DNA from: an uncultured Bacteroidota bacterium
GTDB taxonomy: Bacteria; Bacteroidota; Bacteroidia; Chitinophagales; Chitinophagaceae
Direction of reading: 5' to 3'
Length of the DNA: 5,424 nucleotides
NCBI GenBank assembly: GCA_903851455.1
Contig: CAINOM010000749.1
Span: 1-5,424 of the forward strand
Shown: positions 1-5,424 of the stretch, piece by piece
How the letters are laid out: the number at the start of each line of letters is the position of its first letter
Numbering within the stretch: the stretch's first letter is position 1
Notes under the pieces: model-generated
The model's database searches: none
Told to the model about the DNA's origin: nothing
Seen by the model: the letters and a program-made list of their open reading frames with translations, nothing else
Translations under genes and position numbers: made by a program

Positions 1-153
1 ATGATACACCCATTTTTTGAAAGACTCGTTGCACTCTATGATATTACATGCCACATCCACCAACCATATCGGGTCATCGGTGTTGTTGATCAGTGTGCGC
101 AGATTCTTTTCATCAGCGATCACCTGCGCAATATCCTTTTCATTATCCGTCAT
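1..153 (-). CDS. PAS-domain signalling protein, N-terminal 51 residues (gene runs off the left edge)
   Basis: The minus strand is open from ATG at 153-151 to the window edge, exactly 51 codons, with no stop. The protein begins MTDNEKDIAQVIADEKNLRT and continues LINNTDDPIWLVD, then NIIECNESFKKW. This is the usual start of a PAS domain: a short amphipathic helix, then the first two strands (about residues 18-50), followed by the conserved asparagine and F-K-K helix. In Bacteroidota this opening is typical of soluble PAS sensor histidine kinases, but the output domain lies outside the window, so kinase identity is inferred. No signal peptide or membrane segment is visible. The frame is open upstream to a stop at 198-196 and includes TTG codons at 192-190 and 162-160. 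The ATG is preferred because the PAS helix begins just after it and GGAAATA lies directly upstream. The gene is transcribed divergently from mqo. Confidence 0.72.
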   Translation of the reverse strand, partial: MTDNEKDIAQVIADEKNLRTLINNTDDPIWLVDVACNIIECNESFKKWVYH

Positions 154-285
154 TATTTCCAAAAAGCCATCAAATTTACCAAATAAAACCAATTTTTATA
201 TTCCTGCGGCAGCGTAGATTCTTTATGCTCTTTCCCGCACAATTAGTAATTTTTACCCGCTAATCACTTTTCAGCAATAGTTTCC
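154..285. promoter_or_regulatory. Divergent intergenic region between PAS gene and mqo
   Basis: This 132-base AT-rich gap separates two genes transcribed away from each other, so it must carry both promoters or their proximal parts. For mqo, TAATTTTT at 247-254 differs from TAnnTTTG only in the last base and lies about 30 bases before the ATG; TTTA at 222-225 is the nearest weak -33 candidate (spacing 21). No Shine-Dalgarno sequence precedes the mqo ATG (CAATAGTTTCC), which is common in Bacteroidota. No operator palindrome was recognised. Confidence 0.5.
171..178 (-). promoter_or_regulatory. Candidate Bacteroidota -7 box (TAAATTTG) for the minus-strand PAS gene
   Basis: On the minus strand, positions 178 to 171 read TAAATTTG, an exact match to the TAnnTTTG -7 element known for Bacteroidota sigma factors. 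It lies 17 bases upstream of the ATG at 153, which would give a leader of only about 10-13 bases. No convincing TTTG/TTG -33 element is seen 17-23 bases further upstream, so the call rests on the -7 box alone in AT-rich DNA. Confidence 0.3.
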
Positions 286-1773
286 ATGAAAACGACTACA
301 ACCAACACTGATATCATTTTAATAGGCGCAGGTATCATGAGCGCTACACTAGGCACTTTACTGAAAGAACTGGAACCCGGCCTGCGGATAGAGATATTTG
401 AAACCCTTGATGCGGTAGCGCTGGAGAGCTCAGCAGCGTGGAACAATGCCGGCACCGGCCACTCCGCGCTTTGTGAACTCAACTATACGCCGCAGAAAGA
501 AGATGGCACGATAGACATCTCAAAAGCGCTGCGCATCACTGAGTCGTTCGAGATCTCAAAACAATTCTGGTCCTACCTCGTTACGCACGGAGTCATCAGT
601 TCGCCCCGGTCATTCATACACAGTGTACCGCACATGAGTTTTGTATGGGGAGATAAGAATGTTTCCTATCTCGGTAAGCGCTATGAGACCATGCGTGCGC
701 ATCATTTCTATAAAAAAATGATCTATTCCGAAGACAAGGTTCAGTTAGCGCAATGGATACCATTGGTGATGGCAGGAAGAGACCCGCAGGAGCATGTTGC
801 GGCATCGCGGATAGAGACAGGCACCGATGTTAATTTCGGCGCGCTTACACGCAACTTGTTTGGGCATCTCCAACAACAGGATGGCGTTGCCCTGCATTTG
901 GAACACCATGTAGACCATTTGCATAAGGATAGCGAAGGCTGGGTAGTAACAGTAAAAGATAAGAATACAGGCGAAGAAAAAACAATACACGCAAAATTTG
1001 TTTTTATAGGCGCAGGCGGCGGCGCCCTGCCGCTTCTCGAAAAATCGCATATACCCGAGGCCAGCGGCTTTGGCGGCTTCCCGGTAAGCGGGCAGTGGCT
1101 GAAATGCCATAACGAAGCAGTAATAGCGCAGCACGCTGCAAAAGTATACGGCATGGCGTCTGTGGGCTCACCCCCTATGTCTGTGCCCCACCTGGACACA
1201 CGCATTATCGACGGAAGGAAAGAACTCTTGTTCGGGCCTTATGCCGGCTTCTCCACTAAATTCCTTAAAGAAGGCTCTTACCTGGATCTTCCCGGATCTA
1301 TACGTTTGTCGAACATCATGCCGATGATAGATGCGGGTTTACATAACGTGCCGCTGACCAAATACTTGATTAAGCAGGCGATGCAATCGCAGGATGACCG
1401 CATGCGTGAGCTTAAAGAATACTTCCCCGATGCTAAAGAAGAGGACTGGGAACTAAAGATAGCCGGGCAACGCGTGCAGGTAATAAAGAAAGACGCGCAC
1501 GAAGGAGGCGTTCTTGAATTTGGAACAGAAGTGGTGTGTGCCGGCGATGGCAGTATAGCCGCTTTACTGGGCGCCTCTCCGGGTGCGTCTACATCGGTCT
1601 CCATTTTGCTCGGGCTTATCAAAGATTGTTTTAAAGGGCAGATAAATGGCGGCGCGTGGCAGGAACGATTAAAGACAATGATCCCTTCTTACGGTCAATC
1701 GCTCGCGCAGGACGAAGCATTGTTTGATAAGATCCATGCAGAAACTGCCGGAGTATTGCAATTGCAGGCATGA
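286..1773 (+). CDS. mqo: Malate:quinone oxidoreductase (EC 1.1.5.4)
   Basis: FAD-dependent, peripherally membrane-bound enzyme that oxidises (S)-malate to oxaloacetate and passes electrons to the quinone pool, replacing or complementing NAD-dependent malate dehydrogenase in the TCA cycle. The 495-residue product is close to the usual length of about 490-550. The N-terminal dinucleotide fold is clear: strand DIILIGAG with G14-A-G16-I-M-S19 for the FAD pyrophosphate and E39 closing the second strand. The family block ESSAAWNNAGTGHSALCELN spans residues 47-66. A second glycine cluster (VFIGAGGGALPLL) lies near residues 239-251, and the C-terminal FAD-contact region has LLGASPGAS at 427-435. No transmembrane helix or signal peptide is seen, as expected for the family. 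ATG 286 is chosen because the Rossmann strand starts nine residues later. The reading frame is intact. The gene is probably monocistronic or loosely linked to the DoxX-like gene 83 bases downstream. Confidence 0.96.
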   Translation: MKTTTTNTDIILIGAGIMSATLGTLLKELEPGLRIEIFETLDAVALESSAAWNNAGTGHSALCELNYTPQKEDGTIDISKALRITESFEISKQFWSYLVTHGVISSPRSFIHSVPHMSFVWGDKNVSYLGKRYETMRAHHFYKKMIYSEDKVQLAQWIPLVMAGRDPQEHVAASRIETGTDVNFGALTRNLFGHLQQQDGVALHLEHHVDHLHKDSEGWVVTVKDKNTGEEKTIHAKFVFIGAGGGALPLLEKSHIPEASGFGGFPVSGQWLKCHNEAVIAQHAAKVYGMASVGSPPMSVPHLDTRIIDGRKELLFGPYAGFSTKFLKEGSYLDLPGSIRLSNIMPMIDAGLHNVPLTKYLIKQAMQSQDDRMRELKEYFPDAKEEDWELKIAGQRVQVIKKDAHEGGVLEFGTEVVCAGDGSIAALLGASPGASTSVSILLGLIKDCFKGQINGGAWQERLKTMIPSYGQSLAQDEALFDKIHAETAGVLQLQA

Positions 1774-1785
1774 CGCATATCCCGC

Positions 1786-1816
1786 AAGTGCGCATTTGAG
1801 TTTCCGTGCGCAACTT
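1786..1816 (+). terminator. Weak hairpin downstream of mqo
   Basis: AAGTGCGCA (1786-1794) pairs with TGCGCAACTT (1807-1816), with one bulged A and a 12-base loop, starting 12 bases after the mqo stop. There is no run of T after it (only one T, then G), so it is a poor intrinsic terminator. It could instead stabilise the mqo 3' end. It also partly overlaps the likely promoter zone of the next gene. Confidence 0.3.
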
Positions 1817-1856
1817 TGATGGAATAGTATTTATACGATACCTGTAAATAGCAGCC

Positions 1857-2234
1857 ATGACGGAAAAGGAAAAGAACATAGGAAGAATATTGCTGGGTGC
1901 CGGTCTGATTTTCGCCGGAATCAGCCACCTAAGCTTTGCGCGAAAAGAATTTAAAGCACAGGTGCCGGATTGGGTTCCGCTAAAAAAGGACGATACTGTT
2001 GTCTACTCAGGCATCGCAGAGATAGCGCTTGGCAGTGCACTGGCGTTGGGTGGAAAACACAAACGTACAGTCGGAAAAATAGCAGCCGCGTTTTTTACGG
2101 CTGTGTTTCCGGGCAATATTTCCCAATACACACACCACCGCAGCGCCTTTGGGCTAGACACCGACAAAAAACGCTTTGCAAGATTATTTTTCCAGCCGCT
2201 GCTTATTTGGCTTGCTTTGAATACCACCGAGTAG
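1857..2234 (+). CDS. DoxX-like small membrane protein
   Basis: The 125-residue protein has four probable membrane helices, at about residues 8-25, 48-65, 71-88 and 107-122. The family pattern is visible. A first helix ends in G-I-S-H (21-24) and is followed by a loop with VPDWVPL (36-42). Then comes a second helix with the S-G-I-A-E-I signature (51-56), and a third helix ending F-P-G-N-I (84-88). This matches the DoxX-like superfamily of short inner-membrane proteins. Some relatives are linked to thiosulfate:quinone oxidoreductase or to redox stress complexes, but most have no known activity, so no substrate is assigned here. The start ATG at 1857 lacks a Shine-Dalgarno sequence. The next helix begins seven residues in, which supports this start. 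It follows mqo on the same strand after 83 bases, so co-transcription is possible but the intervening hairpin argues against a tight operon. TTTG (1815-1818) and TACCTG (1839-1844), 20 bases apart, are a weak promoter match. Confidence 0.75.
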   Translation: MTEKEKNIGRILLGAGLIFAGISHLSFARKEFKAQVPDWVPLKKDDTVVYSGIAEIALGSALALGGKHKRTVGKIAAAFFTAVFPGNISQYTHHRSAFGLDTDKKRFARLFFQPLLIWLALNTTE

Positions 2235-2500
2235 AAACCCCAGATTATTCCTCATCCTGGCTTTTGCTTGCATTTCATTCGTCGGCGAACGCACTGCATA
2301 AACATTACATTAAACGGTCGTCAATACATTAAAAAGCTTTTTCCTTTTTAGTTCTCAGACCGCTGTGCATAAATAATAATCCCAATACCACAAAATATGT
2401 TATTTTCGCGTTAACAAGTAAGTGGCATAAATACTTTCCTTAAGCTACTGCTTGCCCCGTACCCAAGCTCACATGAAAAACCATTATCAAAAACTGAAAA
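2235..2500. other. AT-rich intergenic region upstream of the sensor kinase
   Basis: No convincing gene lies in these 266 bases. Visible elements are a perfect but AT-rich inverted repeat, TAAAAAG (2330-2336) and CTTTTTA (2344-2350), with a seven-base loop; it may end the DoxX-like transcript but has no clear T-tract after it. TATTTTCG at 2401-2408 matches TAnnTTTG at seven of eight positions and could be the kinase -7 box, with a leader of about 85 bases, though no TTG -33 element is seen. GCATAAA occurs at 2296, 2367 and 2425, the last two copies extending to GCATAAATA. Confidence 0.4.
2401..2408 (+). promoter_or_regulatory. Candidate -7 box (TATTTTCG) for the sensor kinase
   Basis: The octamer differs from the Bacteroidota TAnnTTTG element only at the seventh position. 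It is about 93 bases upstream of the kinase ATG. The -33 region (around 2374-2384) has no TTTG or TTG, so the support is limited. Confidence 0.22.
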
Positions 2501-5086
2501 ATGGAGAAACTGAAGATATGGATAGCCGAAAATGACCCTTTAGTAATAAAGCGTAGTAAAGAGATCCTGGAAACAGCGGGCTATGATGTAATGGCGATTA
2601 ACGAGTTTAAAGACACAGCTGATTTACTGGCAAAGCTGCAGGTAAAGGAAAGTGAACTAGCCGTGAATGAAAAAAAACACAGGACAGAGAGCCAGCAGAT
2701 CTCTGAACTATTTTCACTGGCGCCATCGTGCATTTGCATACTTAAGGGGAAAGACTACATATACGAAATGGCCAACCCCATGTACCTGCAGGTCACGGGT
2801 AAGAAGAACATCATAGGCAAAAAGGCAAAAGATGTATTCCCGGAGCTTGTGGAACAGGGCTTCCTCGGATTACTCGACAATGTATACAAGACCGGCGTAC
2901 CCCTTGCAGCAAAGGAAGTTTATATCCAGCTGGATATCCACGACAAGGGAGTGCTGACAGATCACTACATGGACTTCGTGTACCAACCCTTTAAAGATGA
3001 ACACGGAGATACGGCCGGCATCTTCTTCTTCGCCAACCTGGTGACAGAACAAGTAGTAGCCCGGCAAAAAATTGAACAAAAAGAAAAACATTTCCGCGCC
3101 CTGGTAGAGAATGCCAGCGACCTGATAATACTTACCGACGAGACCGGCAACCTCACCTATGTTAGCCCCGCACACGAAAAACTTACCGGGTGCAAACCCG
3201 TAGAAGTCCTCGGAAGATCTTTCTTTTCTTTCCAGCACCCGGACCACGTAGCCGATCTGAAAGTGCAGTTTACGGAGCTACTCCGCAACCCGGGAAAACC
3301 AATGCCCCGTACAACCAGGTTCAGGCACAGGAATGGAGGCTATATATGGGTAGAAGGAACGGTAACCAATCTACTCGATGATGAAAATGTACAGGGCGTC
3401 ATTGGCAATTTCAGAGATGTCACAGAACGGAAGCTGGCCGAGGAAAAAATCATTCACGCCAACCGCCTCTTCGCCTTTATCAGCCACATCAATCAGACAA
3501 TCGTACATGCCGGTGATGAAGAAGAATTATACAGAGCAGCATGTAACATTGCTGTCGGGGTTGGCAAATATAAAATAGCGTGGATAGGGCTGGTTGACAT
3601 TACCAACAAAACGGTGAACCTGGTAGAGGAAGTGGGAATATCAGAAACTGATCGTGAGCTCTTCCGGAACGCAGCCTACACTACCCATGGACCACAAGAC
3701 CAGGCTATAACTTCCGGCACATACTATGTATGCAACAATGTAGCAAATGACATGGCAGCAGCTGGCTGGCGCCCCTTTGCCGCTAAGTATTCTGTGAACT
3801 CATGCATGGTGCTCCCGATCAAAAAATCGGGCAAGATCATCGCTACACTCAATCTCTATTCTACCGAAATCGACTTGTTTGACACCGGTGAGATCCGCTT
3901 GCTGCTTGAGATTGCCGGAGACATCTCCTACGCTATAGATGTCTTTGAAAAAGAAAAACACCGGAGACAAATGGAGGAGAAGATCCGGCACAGCGAGTTG
4001 CGGCTGAAGCAGGCACAGTCAATCGCCCATTTCGGAAGTTGGGAACTCGACTATGAGACCGGCGTTTCCGTATGGTCGGAAGAGTTCTGCCGCATATACG
4101 GGTTGTCGCCGGACGAGTGTATGCAAAGTTACCCCTCGTGGCTATCCTATGTCCATCCGGATGACCTTGTTTACGTAAAAAGAGTGACCAATGAAGCCCG
4201 CAAAGCGTCAACCGGATTTTCGTTTCATCACCGCATCATCCGTAAAGACGGAGCAATAAGATATATTTTTTCCCAGGCTGAATTTGAATTTGCTCCCAGC
4301 GGAAAACCAGTTTCGCTCCACGGTGTTGCTCACGATATCACCGAAATTAAAGAATCGGAAAAAGAACGGTCGAAGATCATCGCAGACATGGTGCAGCGTA
4401 ATAACGACCTTGAGCAGTTCTCTTATATTATTTCACACAACCTGAGAGGGCCTGTAGCCAACATCCTTGGCCTGGTAGATATTGTAAAGACCATTGGTAT
4501 CGACAAAGACGAAGTTGCAGGTACAACCGCATTTCTCGATACGGCAGCACAAAACCTGGATCGTGTAATTACAGATCTTAACCAGATACTGGGTTTGAAA
4601 AATAATGCAGGACTGAAAAGAGAGCCTATCAATTTTGCTGCGCTGCTGGAAGAAGTAAAACTGAGCATCATTGACAACAGGCATGATGACCAGGTGACCA
4701 TTAACGGAGACTTCGCGGCCGTGGAGCAGATGACCACTGTTAAAAGCTACCTCTACAGTATCTTCTTCAATCTCATCCTGAACAGTATGAAGTACCGCAG
4801 GCCCGATGTGCCGCCGGTCATCGAGATCCGCAGCACCCGGGTGAACAACAAAATACAACTCACCTTTAGAGACAACGGCCTGGGTATAGACCTTAAAAAA
4901 AGCGGCGATAATGTATTCCGCCTGTACAAGCGCTTTCACAATCATGTTGAAGGAAAGGGAATGGGCTTGTTCATGGTCAAAACTCAGGTAGATCTGCTGG
5001 GTGGTAAGATCTCCGTTGCAAGTGAAATAAATAAAGGTTGTGAATTCACGATAGAGTTTGAAGAGAAGGATAATTTGAATCTGTAA
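2501..5086 (+). CDS. Soluble multi-PAS/GAF sensor histidine kinase with receiver-like N-terminal stub
   Basis: The 861-residue kinase has no signal peptide or membrane helix, so it should sense cytoplasmic signals. Domain order: residues 1-47 resemble the first part of a receiver (KIWIAENDPLVIKRSKEIL, then AGYDVMAI) but stop before the phospho-acceptor strand. A charged coiled-coil linker covers about 48-66. PAS 1 is about 67-185 (NPMYLQVTG, then DFVYQPFKDEHG, PAS_4-like). PAS 2 with PAC motif is about 197-312 (RALVENASDLI to FRDVTER). A GAF domain is about 322-485. A helical linker is followed by a PAS_3-type domain at about 508-617 (HFGSWELD, VHPDDL, HDITE). The DHp helix carries H646 in SHNLRGPVAN. 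The ATPase domain has an N-box (NLILNSMKY, N761), G1 box DNGLGID (791-797), F-box VFRLYKRFH (805-813) and G2 box GKGMGL (818-823), so catalysis looks intact. The bound ligand or cofactor of the sensor domains is unknown. The start ATG has no Shine-Dalgarno sequence but sits right before the receiver-like strand. A response regulator begins 304 bases downstream and is the likely partner. Confidence 0.93.
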   Translation: MEKLKIWIAENDPLVIKRSKEILETAGYDVMAINEFKDTADLLAKLQVKESELAVNEKKHRTESQQISELFSLAPSCICILKGKDYIYEMANPMYLQVTGKKNIIGKKAKDVFPELVEQGFLGLLDNVYKTGVPLAAKEVYIQLDIHDKGVLTDHYMDFVYQPFKDEHGDTAGIFFFANLVTEQVVARQKIEQKEKHFRALVENASDLIILTDETGNLTYVSPAHEKLTGCKPVEVLGRSFFSFQHPDHVADLKVQFTELLRNPGKPMPRTTRFRHRNGGYIWVEGTVTNLLDDENVQGVIGNFRDVTERKLAEEKIIHANRLFAFISHINQTIVHAGDEEELYRAACNIAVGVGKYKIAWIGLVDITNKTVNLVEEVGISETDRELFRNAAYTTHGPQDQAITSGTYYVCNNVANDMAAAGWRPFAAKYSVNSCMVLPIKKSGKIIATLNLYSTEIDLFDTGEIRLLLEIAGDISYAIDVFEKEKHRRQMEEKIRHSELRLKQAQSIAHFGSWELDYETGVSVWSEEFCRIYGLSPDECMQSYPSWLSYVHPDDLVYVKRVTNEARKASTGFSFHHRIIRKDGAIRYIFSQAEFEFAPSGKPVSLHGVAHDITEIKESEKERSKIIADMVQRNNDLEQFSYIISHNLRGPVANILGLVDIVKTIGIDKDEVAGTTAFLDTAAQNLDRVITDLNQILGLKNNAGLKREPINFAALLEEVKLSIIDNRHDDQVTINGDFAAVEQMTTVKSYLYSIFFNLILNSMKYRRPDVPPVIEIRSTRVNNKIQLTFRDNGLGIDLKKSGDNVFRLYKRFHNHVEGKGMGLFMVKTQVDLLGGKISVASEINKGCEFTIEFEEKDNLNL

Positions 5087-5097
5087 ATGTGAACTTT

Positions 5098-5114
5098 TGG
5101 AGGTAATACCTCCA
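5098..5114. repeat. Perfect 7-bp inverted repeat just after the kinase stop
   Basis: TGGAGGT (5098-5104) and ACCTCCA (5108-5114) flank a three-base AAT loop, 11 bases after the kinase stop codon. The stem can extend by a T-G wobble and a T-A pair. There is no T-run on the downstream side, so it is not a classic intrinsic terminator by itself. It may protect the mRNA 3' end, act with the next hairpin, or be one copy of an intergenic palindrome. Confidence 0.5.
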
Positions 5115-5120
5115 GACCCG

Positions 5121-5154
5121 CGCCTGCTCTCTTTCAGCGGGGCGACTCTGTTTT
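5121..5154 (+). terminator. Candidate intrinsic terminator of the sensor kinase
   Basis: CGCCTGCT (5121-5128) can pair with AGCGGGGCG (5136-5144), with one bulged G, one T-G wobble and a seven-base pyrimidine loop. TTTT at 5151-5154 follows after six bases. The stem is GC-rich and correctly placed after the kinase, but the T-tract is short and displaced. Confidence 0.4.
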
Positions 5155-5390
5155 AAATCCCGGAAACTAATATAGCCGCAGCGCAATCACTTACTGGTAC
5201 GATTTTTATAAAATATATTAAAATCACGTTTTCAGCCTATTTACAGCCATCTGGAGTACCCTACTCGTCAATCCGGCATCTTCGTCGATAAAATAGAGAC
5301 GGAGAAAGAATACTGCCGAAAAAGTGAGAAAGGAAAATACAAAAACAAAACGGTGGAATTTCACGCTCTTAAAAGCCCTGAGCAATCACT
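5155..5390. other. Intergenic region upstream of the response regulator
   Basis: No gene with a proper start was found on either strand. The part at 5201-5225 is very AT-rich and has an imperfect inverted repeat (GATTTT at 5201-5206, AAAATC at 5220-5225), which could be a promoter-proximal site. No good TAnnTTTG box was recognised. A purine-rich stretch (about 5290-5355) follows. One frame is open from 5212 to a TGA at 5392-5394 but has no ATG, GTG or TTG near its beginning. Confidence 0.4.
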
Positions 5391-5424
5391 ATGAAAAAAA
5401 TAAAAGTTCTCCTGGTTGATGATA
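5391..5424 (+). CDS. Response regulator, N-terminal 11 residues (runs off the right edge)
   Basis: ATG at 5391 opens a frame reading MKKIKVLLVDD to the window end. This is the first strand of a CheY-like receiver domain, ending in the acidic pair (D10-D11) that helps bind the magnesium ion. The IKVLLVDD form is frequent in NarL/LuxR-type regulators but also in single-domain receivers, so the output cannot be stated. Its position on the same strand, downstream of an orphan-looking histidine kinase, makes it the probable phosphotransfer partner. The 304-base gap and candidate terminator suggest that it has its own promoter. No Shine-Dalgarno sequence is seen before the ATG. Confidence 0.75.
   Translation, partial: MKKIKVLLVDD

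Noticed and set aside
1..217. Two overlapping plus-strand frames near the left edge (61 and 66 codons)
   Set aside because: They lie antisense to the minus-strand PAS coding frame, have no recognisable domain, and the opposite strand gives a clear PAS pattern.
741..1205. Long minus-strand frames inside mqo (129 and 154 codons)
   Set aside because: They are antisense shadows of a well-supported conserved enzyme; the translations are rich in C, S and P and have no family features.
1815..1844. TTTG-N20-TACCTG as a promoter for the DoxX-like gene
   Set aside because: The -7 part matches TAnnTTTG poorly, so it was mentioned only as a weak possibility and not listed as a separate promoter.
1970..2332. 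Plus-strand 120-codon frame overlapping the DoxX-like gene
   Set aside because: It is an alternate frame of the DoxX-like gene, with low-complexity composition and no membrane or domain pattern, whereas the chosen frame shows family motifs.
2473..2535. Twenty-codon frame (MKNHYQKLKNGETEDMDSRK) overlapping the kinase start in another frame
   Set aside because: It has no Shine-Dalgarno sequence or recognisable product. It could be a leader ORF, but nothing beyond its presence supports that.
4433..4945. Minus-strand 170-codon frame within the kinase catalytic region
   Set aside because: It is antisense to the intact DHp and ATPase coding sequence with all kinase boxes in place, and has no domain of its own.

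Overview
The window looks like chromosomal DNA from a member of the Bacteroidota, possibly a Chitinophagaceae- or Sphingobacteriaceae-like lineage. Three things point that way. The histidine kinase has the SHNLRGPVAN-type H-box that is common in soluble PAS kinases of this phylum. None of the start codons has a clear Shine-Dalgarno sequence. One upstream region contains an exact TAnnTTTG box, the Bacteroidota -7 element. The genus cannot be fixed from this sequence alone.

Layout from left to right. Positions 1-153 hold the 5' end of a minus-strand gene that starts a PAS domain and runs off the window; it is probably a sensor kinase or another PAS signalling protein. Positions 154-285 are the divergent promoter region between it and mqo. 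Positions 286-1773 encode malate:quinone oxidoreductase, a membrane-associated TCA-cycle enzyme. Positions 1857-2234 encode a small four-helix membrane protein of the DoxX-like kind. A 266-base AT-rich gap with weak regulatory features leads to 2501-5086, a large soluble hybrid-looking sensor histidine kinase. Its order is receiver-like stub, PAS, PAS, GAF, PAS, DHp, HATPase. Two hairpins follow its stop codon. A gap of about 300 bases then leads to 5391-5424, the first 11 codons of a response regulator, which is probably the partner of the kinase.

Functionally this is one respiratory enzyme and one small membrane protein set between signal-transduction genes. The kinase and the following receiver protein form a plausible two-component pair, although the gap and the candidate terminator between them suggest separate transcription units. 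Nothing in the sequence links the kinases to mqo regulation.

The most notable point is the N-terminus of the large kinase. It keeps the beta1-alpha1-beta2-alpha2 part of a receiver fold and then stops before the phospho-acceptor strand, so it looks like a decayed or repurposed receiver. I found no CRISPR array, transposon, tRNA, rRNA or obvious new defence system. Most of the window is ordinary core and regulatory DNA.
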